NCBI RefSeq assembly: GCF_019047785.1
Contig: NZ_CP077290.1
Location: 558,001-622,000 of the forward strand
DNA length: 64,000 bases
DNA from: Enterobacter cancerogenus
Lineage (GTDB): Bacteria; Pseudomonadota; Gammaproteobacteria; Enterobacterales; Enterobacteriaceae
Direction of reading: 5' to 3'
The first letter of the stretch is position 1. Each line of letters starts with the position of its first letter. Shown one piece after another: positions 1 through 7,214 of the stretch. A model generated the notes under the pieces. It did not search any database. It had not been told where the DNA came from and was given only the letters and a program-made list of their open reading frames with translations. Position numbers and translations under genes: made by a program.

Positions 1-90
1 CCCCTGACCATCATTGTGAAAATCGGCCTTGAGCAAACCGCGGGCGGGCAAAGCATCGCGGTATTACTCAGCGATATGAGCCATAAATAA
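1..90 (+). CDS. C-terminal fragment of an unidentified protein
   Basis: An open frame runs from the first base to a TAA at 88-90 and gives 29 residues ending in LLSDMSHK. The start lies outside the window. The fragment is too short for me to assign a family. It is followed by a minus-strand gene that ends at 105, so the two converge with a 14-base gap. That the frame is coding at all is an inference from its in-frame openness and its clean stop. Confidence 0.4.
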   Translation, partial: PLTIIVKIGLEQTAGGQSIAVLLSDMSHK

Positions 91-104
91 GGGGTGCCGG
101 CGGT

Positions 105-1052
105 TCAGACCCCCATCGCCAGCATGGGCTTACCGGGCCTTCCGGCTTCACGATACGCGGCAAGCGCCGCCTTCCACTCCGTCAGGGGATAGAGGGTGGC
201 GTCGCGATATAGGCTTGCCCGCAGCTTCGGCCAGATGCGCCCGAACTCCGCCTGCCATGCCTCTGTGCTCAGTGCACCCAGTGAGTTCCGAATATGGAAC
301 CACGCCACGCGCGGTAGCGCCCGCTGCTGACGGAAGGTTTGCCCGCTCAGCAGCCCATAGCAAACAAAGACGCCCTTCTCCGGCATGGCATCCAGGATCG
401 CCTCCGCCAGGCTGCCGCCCGTGGCGTCAAACACCACGTCCGCGCGGGCAGCAACCGCGTTGATTGTTGCCGTATCCTGCTGTGCAATGGGGATGATCCC
501 CATGGCGGCGAGCCGCACGGCATGGACAGGCGAGCGATGGATCCCGTACACCGCCTGCGCTCCGGCCTGGCGCGCCCACTGCCCGAGCAACACCGCACAG
601 TCAGAGCCCGCCGCCGTCAGGAGTATTGTTTTCCCGTCTGGCGGATGGTTATCCAGCATCATCTGTGCCGCCAGCGGGTTGATATACGCTCGTGCGGCAA
701 GCATTGAGTCGATATCGTCCGGCACGGGGATCGCATACCCGGCCGGGCAATCCACGTAGCGCTGCCAGGTTCCCTGCCCCCTCAGCGGCAGCACGCGTTT
801 ACCCAGAAGGCAGGCAAACGCCTCGGGTGCCTCAGTGACGATCCCGACCCCTTCGTACCCCGCCACCGCAGGTAATGACGTCCGGTGGCGGTACGCGCCG
901 GTTATCGGGATAAGATCGGAGGCATTGACCGGCGAAAAGAGCATTTGCACCCGCAAATGCTCCGGGGAGCGGGCGTTGAGCCGCGAAACCTCAGGTTGCA
1001 GAACGCTGTCTGGCTCGCCGAAACGGCGATACCAGAGGGCAAGATTTTCCAT
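105..1052 (-). CDS. Medium-chain dehydrogenase/reductase, enoyl thioester reductase-like
   Basis: A 315-residue zinc-independent medium-chain dehydrogenase/reductase. The N-terminal catalytic domain shows SPVNASDLIPITGAY at about 40-54, typical of trans-2-enoyl-CoA/ACP reductase (MECR) relatives, then GYEGVG at about 65. A Rossmann fold follows, with the nucleotide-binding stretch LLTAAGSDCAVLLG at about 144. No cysteine cluster for structural zinc is seen. Such proteins reduce enoyl thioesters or quinones with NADPH; the substrate here is unknown. The gene lies 23 bases downstream of the flavin oxidoreductase gene on the same strand and is probably cotranscribed with it. GAGACATA precedes the ATG at 1052. 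Confidence 0.8.
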   Translation of the reverse strand: MENLALWYRRFGEPDSVLQPEVSRLNARSPEHLRVQMLFSPVNASDLIPITGAYRHRTSLPAVAGYEGVGIVTEAPEAFACLLGKRVLPLRGQGTWQRYVDCPAGYAIPVPDDIDSMLAARAYINPLAAQMMLDNHPPDGKTILLTAAGSDCAVLLGQWARQAGAQAVYGIHRSPVHAVRLAAMGIIPIAQQDTATINAVAARADVVFDATGGSLAEAILDAMPEKGVFVCYGLLSGQTFRQQRALPRVAWFHIRNSLGALSTEAWQAEFGRIWPKLRASLYRDATLYPLTEWKAALAAYREAGRPGKPMLAMGV

Positions 1053-1075
1053 TATGTCTCGCTGTGAAGGCCGGT

Positions 1076-2104
1076 TTAGCTGTCGCGCCAGCCCAGTGCC
1101 GGTGCAACATGCTTAAGAATGGATTCAATAACATGCGCATTGTAATCCACACCCAGCTGGTTTGGCACGGTCAGCAACAGAGTATCCGCTTCAGCGATGG
1201 CTTCGTCCTGTTTCAGCTGATCAATCAGCTTGTCAGGCTCCGCTGCATAGCTACGACCAAAGATCGCACGCGTTTTTTCATCGAGGAAGCCCACGCTGTC
1301 GCTGTCGTTGCGGCTTGCACCAAAGTAGCTCCGGTCACGATCGTTCATCAGGGCAAAGATGCTGCGGCTCACCGACACGCGCGGCGTCCGGGTATGCCCG
1401 GCTTGCGCCCATGCCTCGCGGTAGGCGCGGATCTGTTTTGCCTGTTGAATATGGAACGGCTCGCCGGTTTCATCATCTTTCAGCGTCGAACTTTGCAGGT
1501 TCATACCCAACTGAGCGGCCCACACCGCCGTGGCATTTGAGCCCGCCCCCCACCAGATTCGGTCGCGTAAACCTTCAGAGTGGGGTTCCAGACGCAACAG
1601 TCCCGGCGGGTTCGGGAACATCGGCTGCGGGTTAGGTTTCGCAAAGCCTTCCCCACGCAGCGCCTCAAGCAGTACCTCGGTGTGGCGGCGCGCCATATCC
1701 GACTCGTTTTCGCCTTCCTGCGGCACGTAGCCAAAATAGCGCCAGCCGTCGATCACCTGCTCCGGTGAGCCGCGGCTGATGCCCAGCTGCAGGCGACCGC
1801 CGGAAATCAGATCCGCCGCGCTCGCCTCCTCGGCCATATACATCGGGTTTTCATAACGCATATCGATAACGCCCGTGCCAATCTCGATCCGTTTGGTTTT
1901 CGCGCCAATGGCGGCCAGCAATGGGAACGGCGAGCTGAGCTGGCGGGCAAAGTGGTGCACGCGGAAATACGCGCCGTCAGCGCCAAGCTCTTCGGCCGCA
2001 ACGGCCAGATCGATGGATTGCAGCAGCGTGTCCGCCGCGGAACGGGTGGCAGACTGCGACGACGGCGTCCAGTGACCAAATGACAAAAAGCCGATCTTTT
2101 TCAT
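1076..2104 (-). CDS. LLM-class flavin-dependent oxidoreductase
   Basis: A 342-residue luciferase-like monooxygenase family protein, a TIM barrel that uses reduced FMN. Family features include MKKIGFLSFGHW at the N terminus, VHHFARQLSSPFPLLAAI at about 50-67 and the GTGVIDMRYENP segment at about 78. A longer reading to 2224 exists, but the ATG at 2104 begins the conserved beta-strand and has AGGATA upstream, so I chose it. It sits between a LysR regulator (113 bases upstream) and a medium-chain reductase (23 bases downstream), all on one strand, suggesting a small redox operon. Substrate unknown. Confidence 0.85.
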   Translation of the reverse strand: MKKIGFLSFGHWTPSSQSATRSAADTLLQSIDLAVAAEELGADGAYFRVHHFARQLSSPFPLLAAIGAKTKRIEIGTGVIDMRYENPMYMAEEASAADLISGGRLQLGISRGSPEQVIDGWRYFGYVPQEGENESDMARRHTEVLLEALRGEGFAKPNPQPMFPNPPGLLRLEPHSEGLRDRIWWGAGSNATAVWAAQLGMNLQSSTLKDDETGEPFHIQQAKQIRAYREAWAQAGHTRTPRVSVSRSIFALMNDRDRSYFGASRNDSDSVGFLDEKTRAIFGRSYAAEPDKLIDQLKQDEAIAEADTLLLTVPNQLGVDYNAHVIESILKHVAPALGWRDS

Positions 2105-2217
2105 AACGCGTATCCTGGTTAAAACGGGTTTCCCCCACTTTACGCATTCCATGATGAGAATAAATACCGTTTCTTTCACTGACCAGGTCAAATAAATTGA
2201 CGGACCGATCGTGACGC

Positions 2218-3099
2218 TTACCACGTGCCAGCCACCAGCCCCAGATAGGCGTTCACTGCTGCACTCGGCTCCTGCTTACGGCTGATAAGTACCAGGTTGG
2301 CGGTAAAATCGGGCTCGTTCAAAGGACGATAAACCAGCCCCGGGATGTTCACCTGCTGAAGCGGGGCCGGGATCAACGCCAGCCCTAACCCGGTCGCCGC
2401 CATCGCCAGAATACTCAGCGTACTGCCGGAGCGGTACGCCACATGACACTGCTCTCCGAGCTTTTGAGTCAGCATGATAAACAGATGCTCATGCGCATCA
2501 TGCGCGTCGTAAAGCACAAGCGGCTTCCCGGCCAGCATTCCAATGGTCAAACGGGGGTGCTGAGCGAGTGGATGATCGTCCGTCATCGCGACAAGGAACT
2601 CCCAGGCTCCGATGCGCCGGACGTGAATTTCCGGTGCTGAAAGCGTGCTGCTTATCGGGGTATACCCGATATCCAACTGTCCGGCACGAATCGCCTCGAC
2701 CTGGTTCTGCGGGCCCACTTCCTGAATCATGAGCTCAGCGTCAGGAAAACGTTGATGAAAAAGGCGCAGGTCTGCAATCAACCTTCCGCTGAAAATAGCA
2801 TTGCCTGCGAATCCTACCCGCACCCGCCCCGTTTCGCCACGCATGGCGCGCGCCACGGTCAATTTCGCGTGCTCCGCCTGTTCGAGCGTGCGCCGGGCTT
2901 CGGTCATAAAAAGTTCTCCGGCATCAGTCAGTTCGACCCGGCGACTAGTGCGCACAAAAAGCGGGCCACCCAGTTCTGCTTCCAGGGCTTTGATCTGCAT
3001 GCTCAGGGCCGGTTGCACGATATTCATTTTTTCTGCCGCCCGACCGAAATGGCCCTCTTGCGCGACCGCCAGAAAATAACGCAGATGGCGAAGCTCCAT
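2218..3099 (-). CDS. LysR-family transcriptional regulator
   Basis: A 293-residue LysR-type regulator. The N-terminal winged helix-turn-helix (about 1-60: MELRHLRYFLAVAQEGHFGRA, then QPALSMQIKALE) is followed by a periplasmic-binding-like effector domain (about 90-290). A GTG at 3105 could add two residues, but the GAGG ribosome site overlaps that codon and sits at normal spacing before the ATG at 3099, which decides the start. It is divergent from the NTF2-like gene (3207) and upstream of the flavin oxidoreductase gene on the same strand. By LysR convention it probably controls one or both; this is inferred. Confidence 0.85.
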   Translation of the reverse strand: MELRHLRYFLAVAQEGHFGRAAEKMNIVQPALSMQIKALEAELGGPLFVRTSRRVELTDAGELFMTEARRTLEQAEHAKLTVARAMRGETGRVRVGFAGNAIFSGRLIADLRLFHQRFPDAELMIQEVGPQNQVEAIRAGQLDIGYTPISSTLSAPEIHVRRIGAWEFLVAMTDDHPLAQHPRLTIGMLAGKPLVLYDAHDAHEHLFIMLTQKLGEQCHVAYRSGSTLSILAMAATGLGLALIPAPLQQVNIPGLVYRPLNEPDFTANLVLISRKQEPSAAVNAYLGLVAGTW

Positions 3100-3123
3100 A
3101 CCCACCTCATCGATAATTAAAAA

Positions 3124-3133
3124 TGATTAATCA
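3124..3133. promoter_or_regulatory. Candidate LysR-type operator palindrome
   Basis: TGATTAATCA is a perfect 10-base palindrome in the AT-rich 107-base gap between the divergent LysR gene (start 3099) and NTF2-like gene (start 3207). LysR regulators usually bind AT-rich dyads in such gaps. The assignment is positional only. Confidence 0.3.
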
Positions 3134-3206
3134 GTCATATCTATATATTTCATTTTAGCCTGTTATGGCGTCAAACTGCATCCATCCCATAACAGGAGGA
3201 AACACA

Positions 3207-3788
3207 ATGCGTAATCTGGAAAATGACAGACAACAACTCAGTGATTTAATGAATGGCTGGATGCACCGGGACCTTGGCGAATGGCATGCGCTACGTGAGC
3301 TTTTCCATCCCGACGGCACGATTGAGATCACCTGGTTTGAAGGACTGGCGAGCGACTTTGTCGACGGCTCTATGCGCATGGGCGCATCTGACCTGCGCAC
3401 CAAACATTTTATCGCGACGCCTGCCGTGACGTTTAATGCTGAAGGGACTAAAGCGATCCTTGAAACCAACGCGATGATCGTGGCTGAAAATGTGAAGCTC
3501 AATATTGGCTGCGAATGCCACAACCGTTTCTACGATCTGGCCGAAAAACGCGACGGCGTGTGGAAGCTCTTTCACCGCCAGAGTATCTACGACATGGGCA
3601 CGTTCACCTTCCCGCTGGGCCCGGTGGAGATAGATCGCACTGTCGTTGCGAAATACCCGCGTGAATATGCCACCCTCGCCTACCTGCTTGAGCAAAGTGG
3701 TTTTCCACTCGGACGAGTATTTGCCACGCGCGGCAGCGATCTGGAAGCGAAAATGAAGGCCGACGGTCAGCGCTGGCTCGCAGCCTGA
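3207..3788 (+). CDS. NTF2-like (SnoaL-type) family protein
   Basis: A 193-residue protein of the nuclear transport factor 2-like fold, the cone-shaped alpha+beta barrel used by ring hydroxylase beta subunits, steroid isomerases and many orphan enzymes. Visible features are an N-terminal helical segment, WMHRDLGEWHALRELFHPDG at about 15-34, and later the strand NRFYDLAEKRDGVWKLFHR. The start at 3207 is chosen over an upstream ATG at 3165 because AGGAGG lies at ideal spacing before it. It is divergent from a LysR regulator and may belong to the same redox function as the flavin and medium-chain oxidoreductases. Specific activity is not assignable. Confidence 0.75.
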   Translation: MRNLENDRQQLSDLMNGWMHRDLGEWHALRELFHPDGTIEITWFEGLASDFVDGSMRMGASDLRTKHFIATPAVTFNAEGTKAILETNAMIVAENVKLNIGCECHNRFYDLAEKRDGVWKLFHRQSIYDMGTFTFPLGPVEIDRTVVAKYPREYATLAYLLEQSGFPLGRVFATRGSDLEAKMKADGQRWLAA

Positions 3789-3872
3789 GCGCGATAACCG
3801 GGATCCCGTTACCTTTCTGCGGACTTATGCGATATATTTGCGGCCTGAACTCAATCGCAGGTAATCACTGAA

Positions 3873-4220
3873 ATGGCTCTGATCCCCAAAAACTACGCGC
3901 GGCTGGAAAGCGGCTACCGCGAGAAAGCGCTCAAAATTTACCCGTGGGTGTGCGGGCGCTGCTCGCGGGAATTTGTTTACTCCAACCTTCGCGAGTTAAC
4001 AGTCCATCATATCGATCACGATCATACCAATAACCCGGAAGATGGCAGTAACTGGGAGCTGTTGTGCCTGTTTTGTCACGACCATGAACACTCGAAGTAC
4101 ACCGAAGCCGATCAGTACGGCACCACCGTGGTGGCGGGTGAAGATGCGCAGAAAGATGTCGGCGAAGCGACCTACAACCCTTTCGCGGATTTAAAGTCGT
4201 TGATGAATAAAAAGAAATAA
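3873..4220 (+). CDS. yajD: HNH nuclease family protein YajD
   Basis: A 115-residue protein of the same length as E. coli YajD and nearly identical where I remember it. The HNH fold is visible: CGRCS (about 26-30), the catalytic-type LTVHHIDHDHTNN (about 43-55) and LLCLFCHDHEH (about 63-73). The two Cys-X2-Cys pairs should hold a structural zinc. HNH proteins cut DNA, but YajD's target is unknown. It is a single gene, convergent with the M24-family gene across a strong hairpin. Confidence 0.92.
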   Translation: MALIPKNYARLESGYREKALKIYPWVCGRCSREFVYSNLRELTVHHIDHDHTNNPEDGSNWELLCLFCHDHEHSKYTEADQYGTTVVAGEDAQKDVGEATYNPFADLKSLMNKKK

Positions 4221-4243
4221 CCTCCCCGCGTGCGTCCGGTAAC

Positions 4244-4269
4244 GACACTGCCTGAGATCGGGCAGTGTC
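4244..4269. terminator. Hairpin between convergent yajD and M24-family gene
   Basis: GACACTGCC and GGCAGTGTC form a perfect 9-base stem with an 8-base loop. No T-run follows on either strand, so it may be a weak or Rho-assisted terminator. Its place between two convergent genes supports a termination role. Confidence 0.55.
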
Positions 4270-4319
4270 ATCTGCTCAATCCCATGGTGTGGTTAGAGTC
4301 CCCCTGGCGTTCCCCATAC

Positions 4320-5708
4320 TTAGCAGGTGAAAGCGCGCTCTTTCGCCAGCAGGAAAGGCCGTAAATAGGCCACGGTGTTGGACAGCGGTATGACGTCGTC
4401 GCTGAGCTTAACCTTAAGCACGTCAGTGAGATAACGTTTGCGGGCCTCTATCCTTGCCCACAGCTCGGGATAAGCGCGCCGGATCTCGGCCTGCAGCTGA
4501 GCGTCAGCCAGTGCAATGCTCTCTTCAGCACTGACGCCGGTATAGCCCTTCACGGAAGGGATGATATCGATTTGCACAATCATGCCGCTTTTCAGGGTTT
4601 GCGTTGAGCCGCTAAACACAGGCGATGACATCCACTCTTCTTCCGCGCTGAGATGGCCCGGATTGAGATGCCAGCCATATTTGTGTTTAGGCAGAACGGA
4701 TTCGATAAGCGCATAAAGCGCCCCGCCCGCCATGCCAACGTGAATATGTTCAAGCCAGGTGACGACCGCGGCGAAATAGGGTTTTGCGATGCGGTCGAGA
4801 TAGTCTTTTTGCGTTTCCGGCAGCTCACTTTCATCTGCGATGACAAATCCGGTGCGGCTGGACAACCCACCCCGGAAGCCGGTCGTCATGGACAGCGGCT
4901 GGCCGCGCTCAACGGGCTTAAACGTGGGATAAAGGTTGGCCTTTTCAAAACGTGTCCCGGCGGCGGCGATGGTGACAACCGTATTATATTGCCCCTGCGC
5001 GGCCAGATAGCTGCCGAGGTCCGCCTCTCGAATGCCGGGTTCTACCGCATTCATGGCGTTCAGCATGCAGGTAGACGCCAGATTTGCGCCATATTCATAG
5101 TGCGCAATTTCATTCGCGTTGTTAATGGTGCGCGCGCCGTTATCCCCACCGATAAACAGTGAGGTGGCGTTTTCAATGCTTGCATTCGCCCCGGCAGACT
5201 CACGCACAGCATCAACGATAAACGACGGGATATCAAACAACTGTTTATTGTCTGTCAGGGCTGCGGTGAACATTTTCCAGCCGACCAGCCCGATCCGGGC
5301 CATGTCCGACAACCCGACCTCGCGGAACAGGGCGTCGAGCGGTTTTTCGTTGTCCATGGGCTGGTTGGGCAGAGAGAAATAAGGACTGTGTTTCAGGCTC
5401 ATCGGGATGCGTGAATGGGCGGCCATTTTGAGATTTTCATTGCCAAGGATTGCGATCGCCTCCCCGCGCTGCGTCAGGATCAGCAGGCCCTCTTCGAAAC
5501 GCGGAATGAAACCGGTCAGGTACTCAAAATTGCTGCCATGCTCTTTATCGGCATAAATCATCAGGGCATCAAACCCCGCCTCATGCATGCGCGCCAGGAT
5601 TTTCGCCTTACGCGACGCCAGGGTGTCATCCGTAAGCGGGACGGGCGCCACATCCGGGAATGCCTCGGGTGCTTCCGTAATCTGCAACTGCACTGCCTTA
5701 TAATTCAT
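4320..5708 (-). CDS. M24 (creatinase/prolidase) family protein with degenerate metal site
   Basis: A 462-residue protein with a creatinase-like N-terminal domain (about 25-180) and a pita-bread fold M24 domain (about 190-450). Active M24 peptidases bind two metals through Asp, Asp, His, Glu, Glu. Here the region that should carry the aspartates reads LSMTTG (about 272-277), the His is in NPGH (about 352), the next acidic position is Asp in QIDI (about 381), and AEES (about 394-397) keeps a Glu. It may be a non-canonical hydrolase or a pseudo-peptidase. AGGGT lies before the ATG at 5708. No operon partner is seen. Confidence 0.75.
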   Translation of the reverse strand: MNYKAVQLQITEAPEAFPDVAPVPLTDDTLASRKAKILARMHEAGFDALMIYADKEHGSNFEYLTGFIPRFEEGLLILTQRGEAIAILGNENLKMAAHSRIPMSLKHSPYFSLPNQPMDNEKPLDALFREVGLSDMARIGLVGWKMFTAALTDNKQLFDIPSFIVDAVRESAGANASIENATSLFIGGDNGARTINNANEIAHYEYGANLASTCMLNAMNAVEPGIREADLGSYLAAQGQYNTVVTIAAAGTRFEKANLYPTFKPVERGQPLSMTTGFRGGLSSRTGFVIADESELPETQKDYLDRIAKPYFAAVVTWLEHIHVGMAGGALYALIESVLPKHKYGWHLNPGHLSAEEEWMSSPVFSGSTQTLKSGMIVQIDIIPSVKGYTGVSAEESIALADAQLQAEIRRAYPELWARIEARKRYLTDVLKVKLSDDVIPLSNTVAYLRPFLLAKERAFTC

Positions 5709-5789
5709 TCTTCTACCCTCACGATCTGCGCTAAACGACGTTTTATCATGCCGTAGTACCCGTCACATAGCTAACCCGATAAACAAAAG

Positions 5790-5805
5790 GGTGACAAAAG
5801 TCACT
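5790..5805. promoter_or_regulatory. Candidate CRP site
   Basis: GGTGA, six bases, then TCACT: the GTGA/TCAC core of a CRP (cAMP receptor protein) site is complete. It lies between the divergent M24-family gene (start 5708) and the ribbon-helix-helix gene (start 5939), so it could serve either. Found by eye only. Confidence 0.4.
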
Positions 5806-5938
5806 TCGTACACACATCAAAATGACTTAACCCAGAAAATAAAATTCACTATGCACACACTATGCATTGACTTTACTTTCTCTTGATATCATATTTTACA
5901 GCACAAATTAACAAGACACATTCTGGAGGACGTTTTCT

Positions 5939-6148
5939 ATGCCAACCCGTGATTATCCCGAAAAACGGACGGCGCGCGGTTTAGCAAAGGAGGCTGACCT
6001 GAAAATGTTGAGCGCACGCATCGATGCTGCCCTGATGGAATACGTCAGGACGACCGCGTATGAAACGCGCAAGAGCAAGCAGGAAATTGTGGCGGAGGCG
6101 CTGGCGCTGCACAGGCAGAGCCGTCAGGTGGCGACCGGGGCGGAATAA
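5939..6148 (+). CDS. Small ribbon-helix-helix protein, orphan
   Basis: A 69-residue basic protein. A ribbon-helix-helix fold is likely: a strand around KMLSARID (23-30), then helices over LMEYVRTTAYETRKSKQEI and VAEALALHRQ. Proteins of this shape (CopG, ParD, Arc-like) bind DNA as dimers and often act as antitoxins or autoregulators. No toxin-like gene is adjacent. GGAGG at 5925-5929 precedes the ATG at normal spacing, supporting expression. It stands alone between two minus-strand genes. I do not recognise a named family. Confidence 0.65.
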   Translation: MPTRDYPEKRTARGLAKEADLKMLSARIDAALMEYVRTTAYETRKSKQEIVAEALALHRQSRQVATGAE

Positions 6149-6164
6149 GCCTGTGCGCCCGTCA

Positions 6165-6195
6165 GAAAAAAGCCCGGTGAAAGATCGCCGGGCTT
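6165..6195 (-). terminator. Intrinsic terminator of pdxI
   Basis: On the minus strand AAGCCCGG and CCGGGCTT pair around a 10-base loop and are followed by TTTTTT. It lies just past the pdxI stop, so it ends the pdxI transcript. The stem may also slow transcripts from the ribbon-helix-helix gene in the other direction. Confidence 0.8.
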
Positions 6196-6207
6196 ATATC
6201 GGCACGC

Positions 6208-7074
6208 TTAACTCGACAGGGAATTCAGGGCATCCAGCGCCTCAGGTGGAAGCTCAAGGTCCGCACTGGCAAGATTTTGCCGCAGATGCGCCACAGACGA
6301 GGTGCCCGGGATAAGCAGGATGTTTGGGGAACGTTGCAGTAACCATGCCAGCGCAACCTGCATCGGCGTTGCCCCCAGCGTATCGGCGACCGATTGCAGC
6401 CCGGACGATTGCAGCGGCGTAAAGCCCCCGAGCGGGAAGAACGGCACGTAGGCTATCCCCTGCTGCGCAAGGGAATCCACCAGCGCATCATCGCCGCGGT
6501 TAACAATGTTATACATGTTTTGCACGCAGACGATGGTTGCGAGGCTCTGCGCTTCGGCAACCTGCGCGGCGGTGACATTACTCAAACCGATGTGTCTTAC
6601 CAGCCCCTGCTGCTGAAGCTCTGCAAGCGTGCTCAGCGGTTCGGCAATTGAGCCTTCCGCCGGACCGTGCGCGCTGAACATGATCCGCAGGTTCACCACG
6701 TCCAGTACGTCCAGCTTAAGGTTACGCAAATTATCGTGTACCGCCTGCGTCAGTTCCGCAGCGGAAAACGCCGGCAGCCAGGAAGCATCCTCCCCACGGC
6801 GAGCCCCAATCTTGGTCACGATAGTCAGATCGTCCCGGTACGGGTGCAGCGCCTCGCGGATAAGCTGGTTGGTCACGTGCGGCCCGTAAAAATCACTGGT
6901 ATCAATGTGATTGACGCCGGCTGCTACCGCTTCGCGAAGCACCTCCAGCGCGGCTTGTTTATCCTTCGGGGGGCCAAACACCCCCGGCCCGGCGAGCTGC
7001 ATTGCACCATAACCCAGCCGTTTAACCGTACGCGTGCCAAGCGTAAACGTCCCGCTTTTATCTATGCTGCTCAT
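6208..7074 (-). CDS. pdxI: Pyridoxal reductase / pyridoxine 4-dehydrogenase PdxI (YdbC)
   Basis: A 288-residue aldo/keto reductase close to E. coli YdbC, now called PdxI, which reduces pyridoxal to pyridoxine with NADPH. The N-terminal part LGYGAMQLAGPGVFGPP (about 20-36), the active-site HIDTSDFYGPH (Asp and Tyr of the catalytic tetrad), IVTKIGARRGE (Lys) and C-terminal LLQRSPNILLIPGTSS are all present. A start at 7089 is possible, but GAGGAAGG directly precedes the ATG at 7074 and E. coli also begins with MSS. It is monocistronic, with its own terminator. Two other vitamin B6 genes, pdxY and pdxH, lie far away in this window. Confidence 0.88.
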   Translation of the reverse strand: MSSIDKSGTFTLGTRTVKRLGYGAMQLAGPGVFGPPKDKQAALEVLREAVAAGVNHIDTSDFYGPHVTNQLIREALHPYRDDLTIVTKIGARRGEDASWLPAFSAAELTQAVHDNLRNLKLDVLDVVNLRIMFSAHGPAEGSIAEPLSTLAELQQQGLVRHIGLSNVTAAQVAEAQSLATIVCVQNMYNIVNRGDDALVDSLAQQGIAYVPFFPLGGFTPLQSSGLQSVADTLGATPMQVALAWLLQRSPNILLIPGTSSVAHLRQNLASADLELPPEALDALNSLSS

Positions 7075-7214
7075 GCTGACCTTCCTCATAAAAATGACTC
7101 GGATTTACAACAGGTTCCGTATGGAAACCATTAGTTAAGCAATAGTTAATTAAAGTTTAAAGGGGCTACGACGATAGTAATTATGCAACCCCTGCATCCT
7201 AATGGACGACCGCT

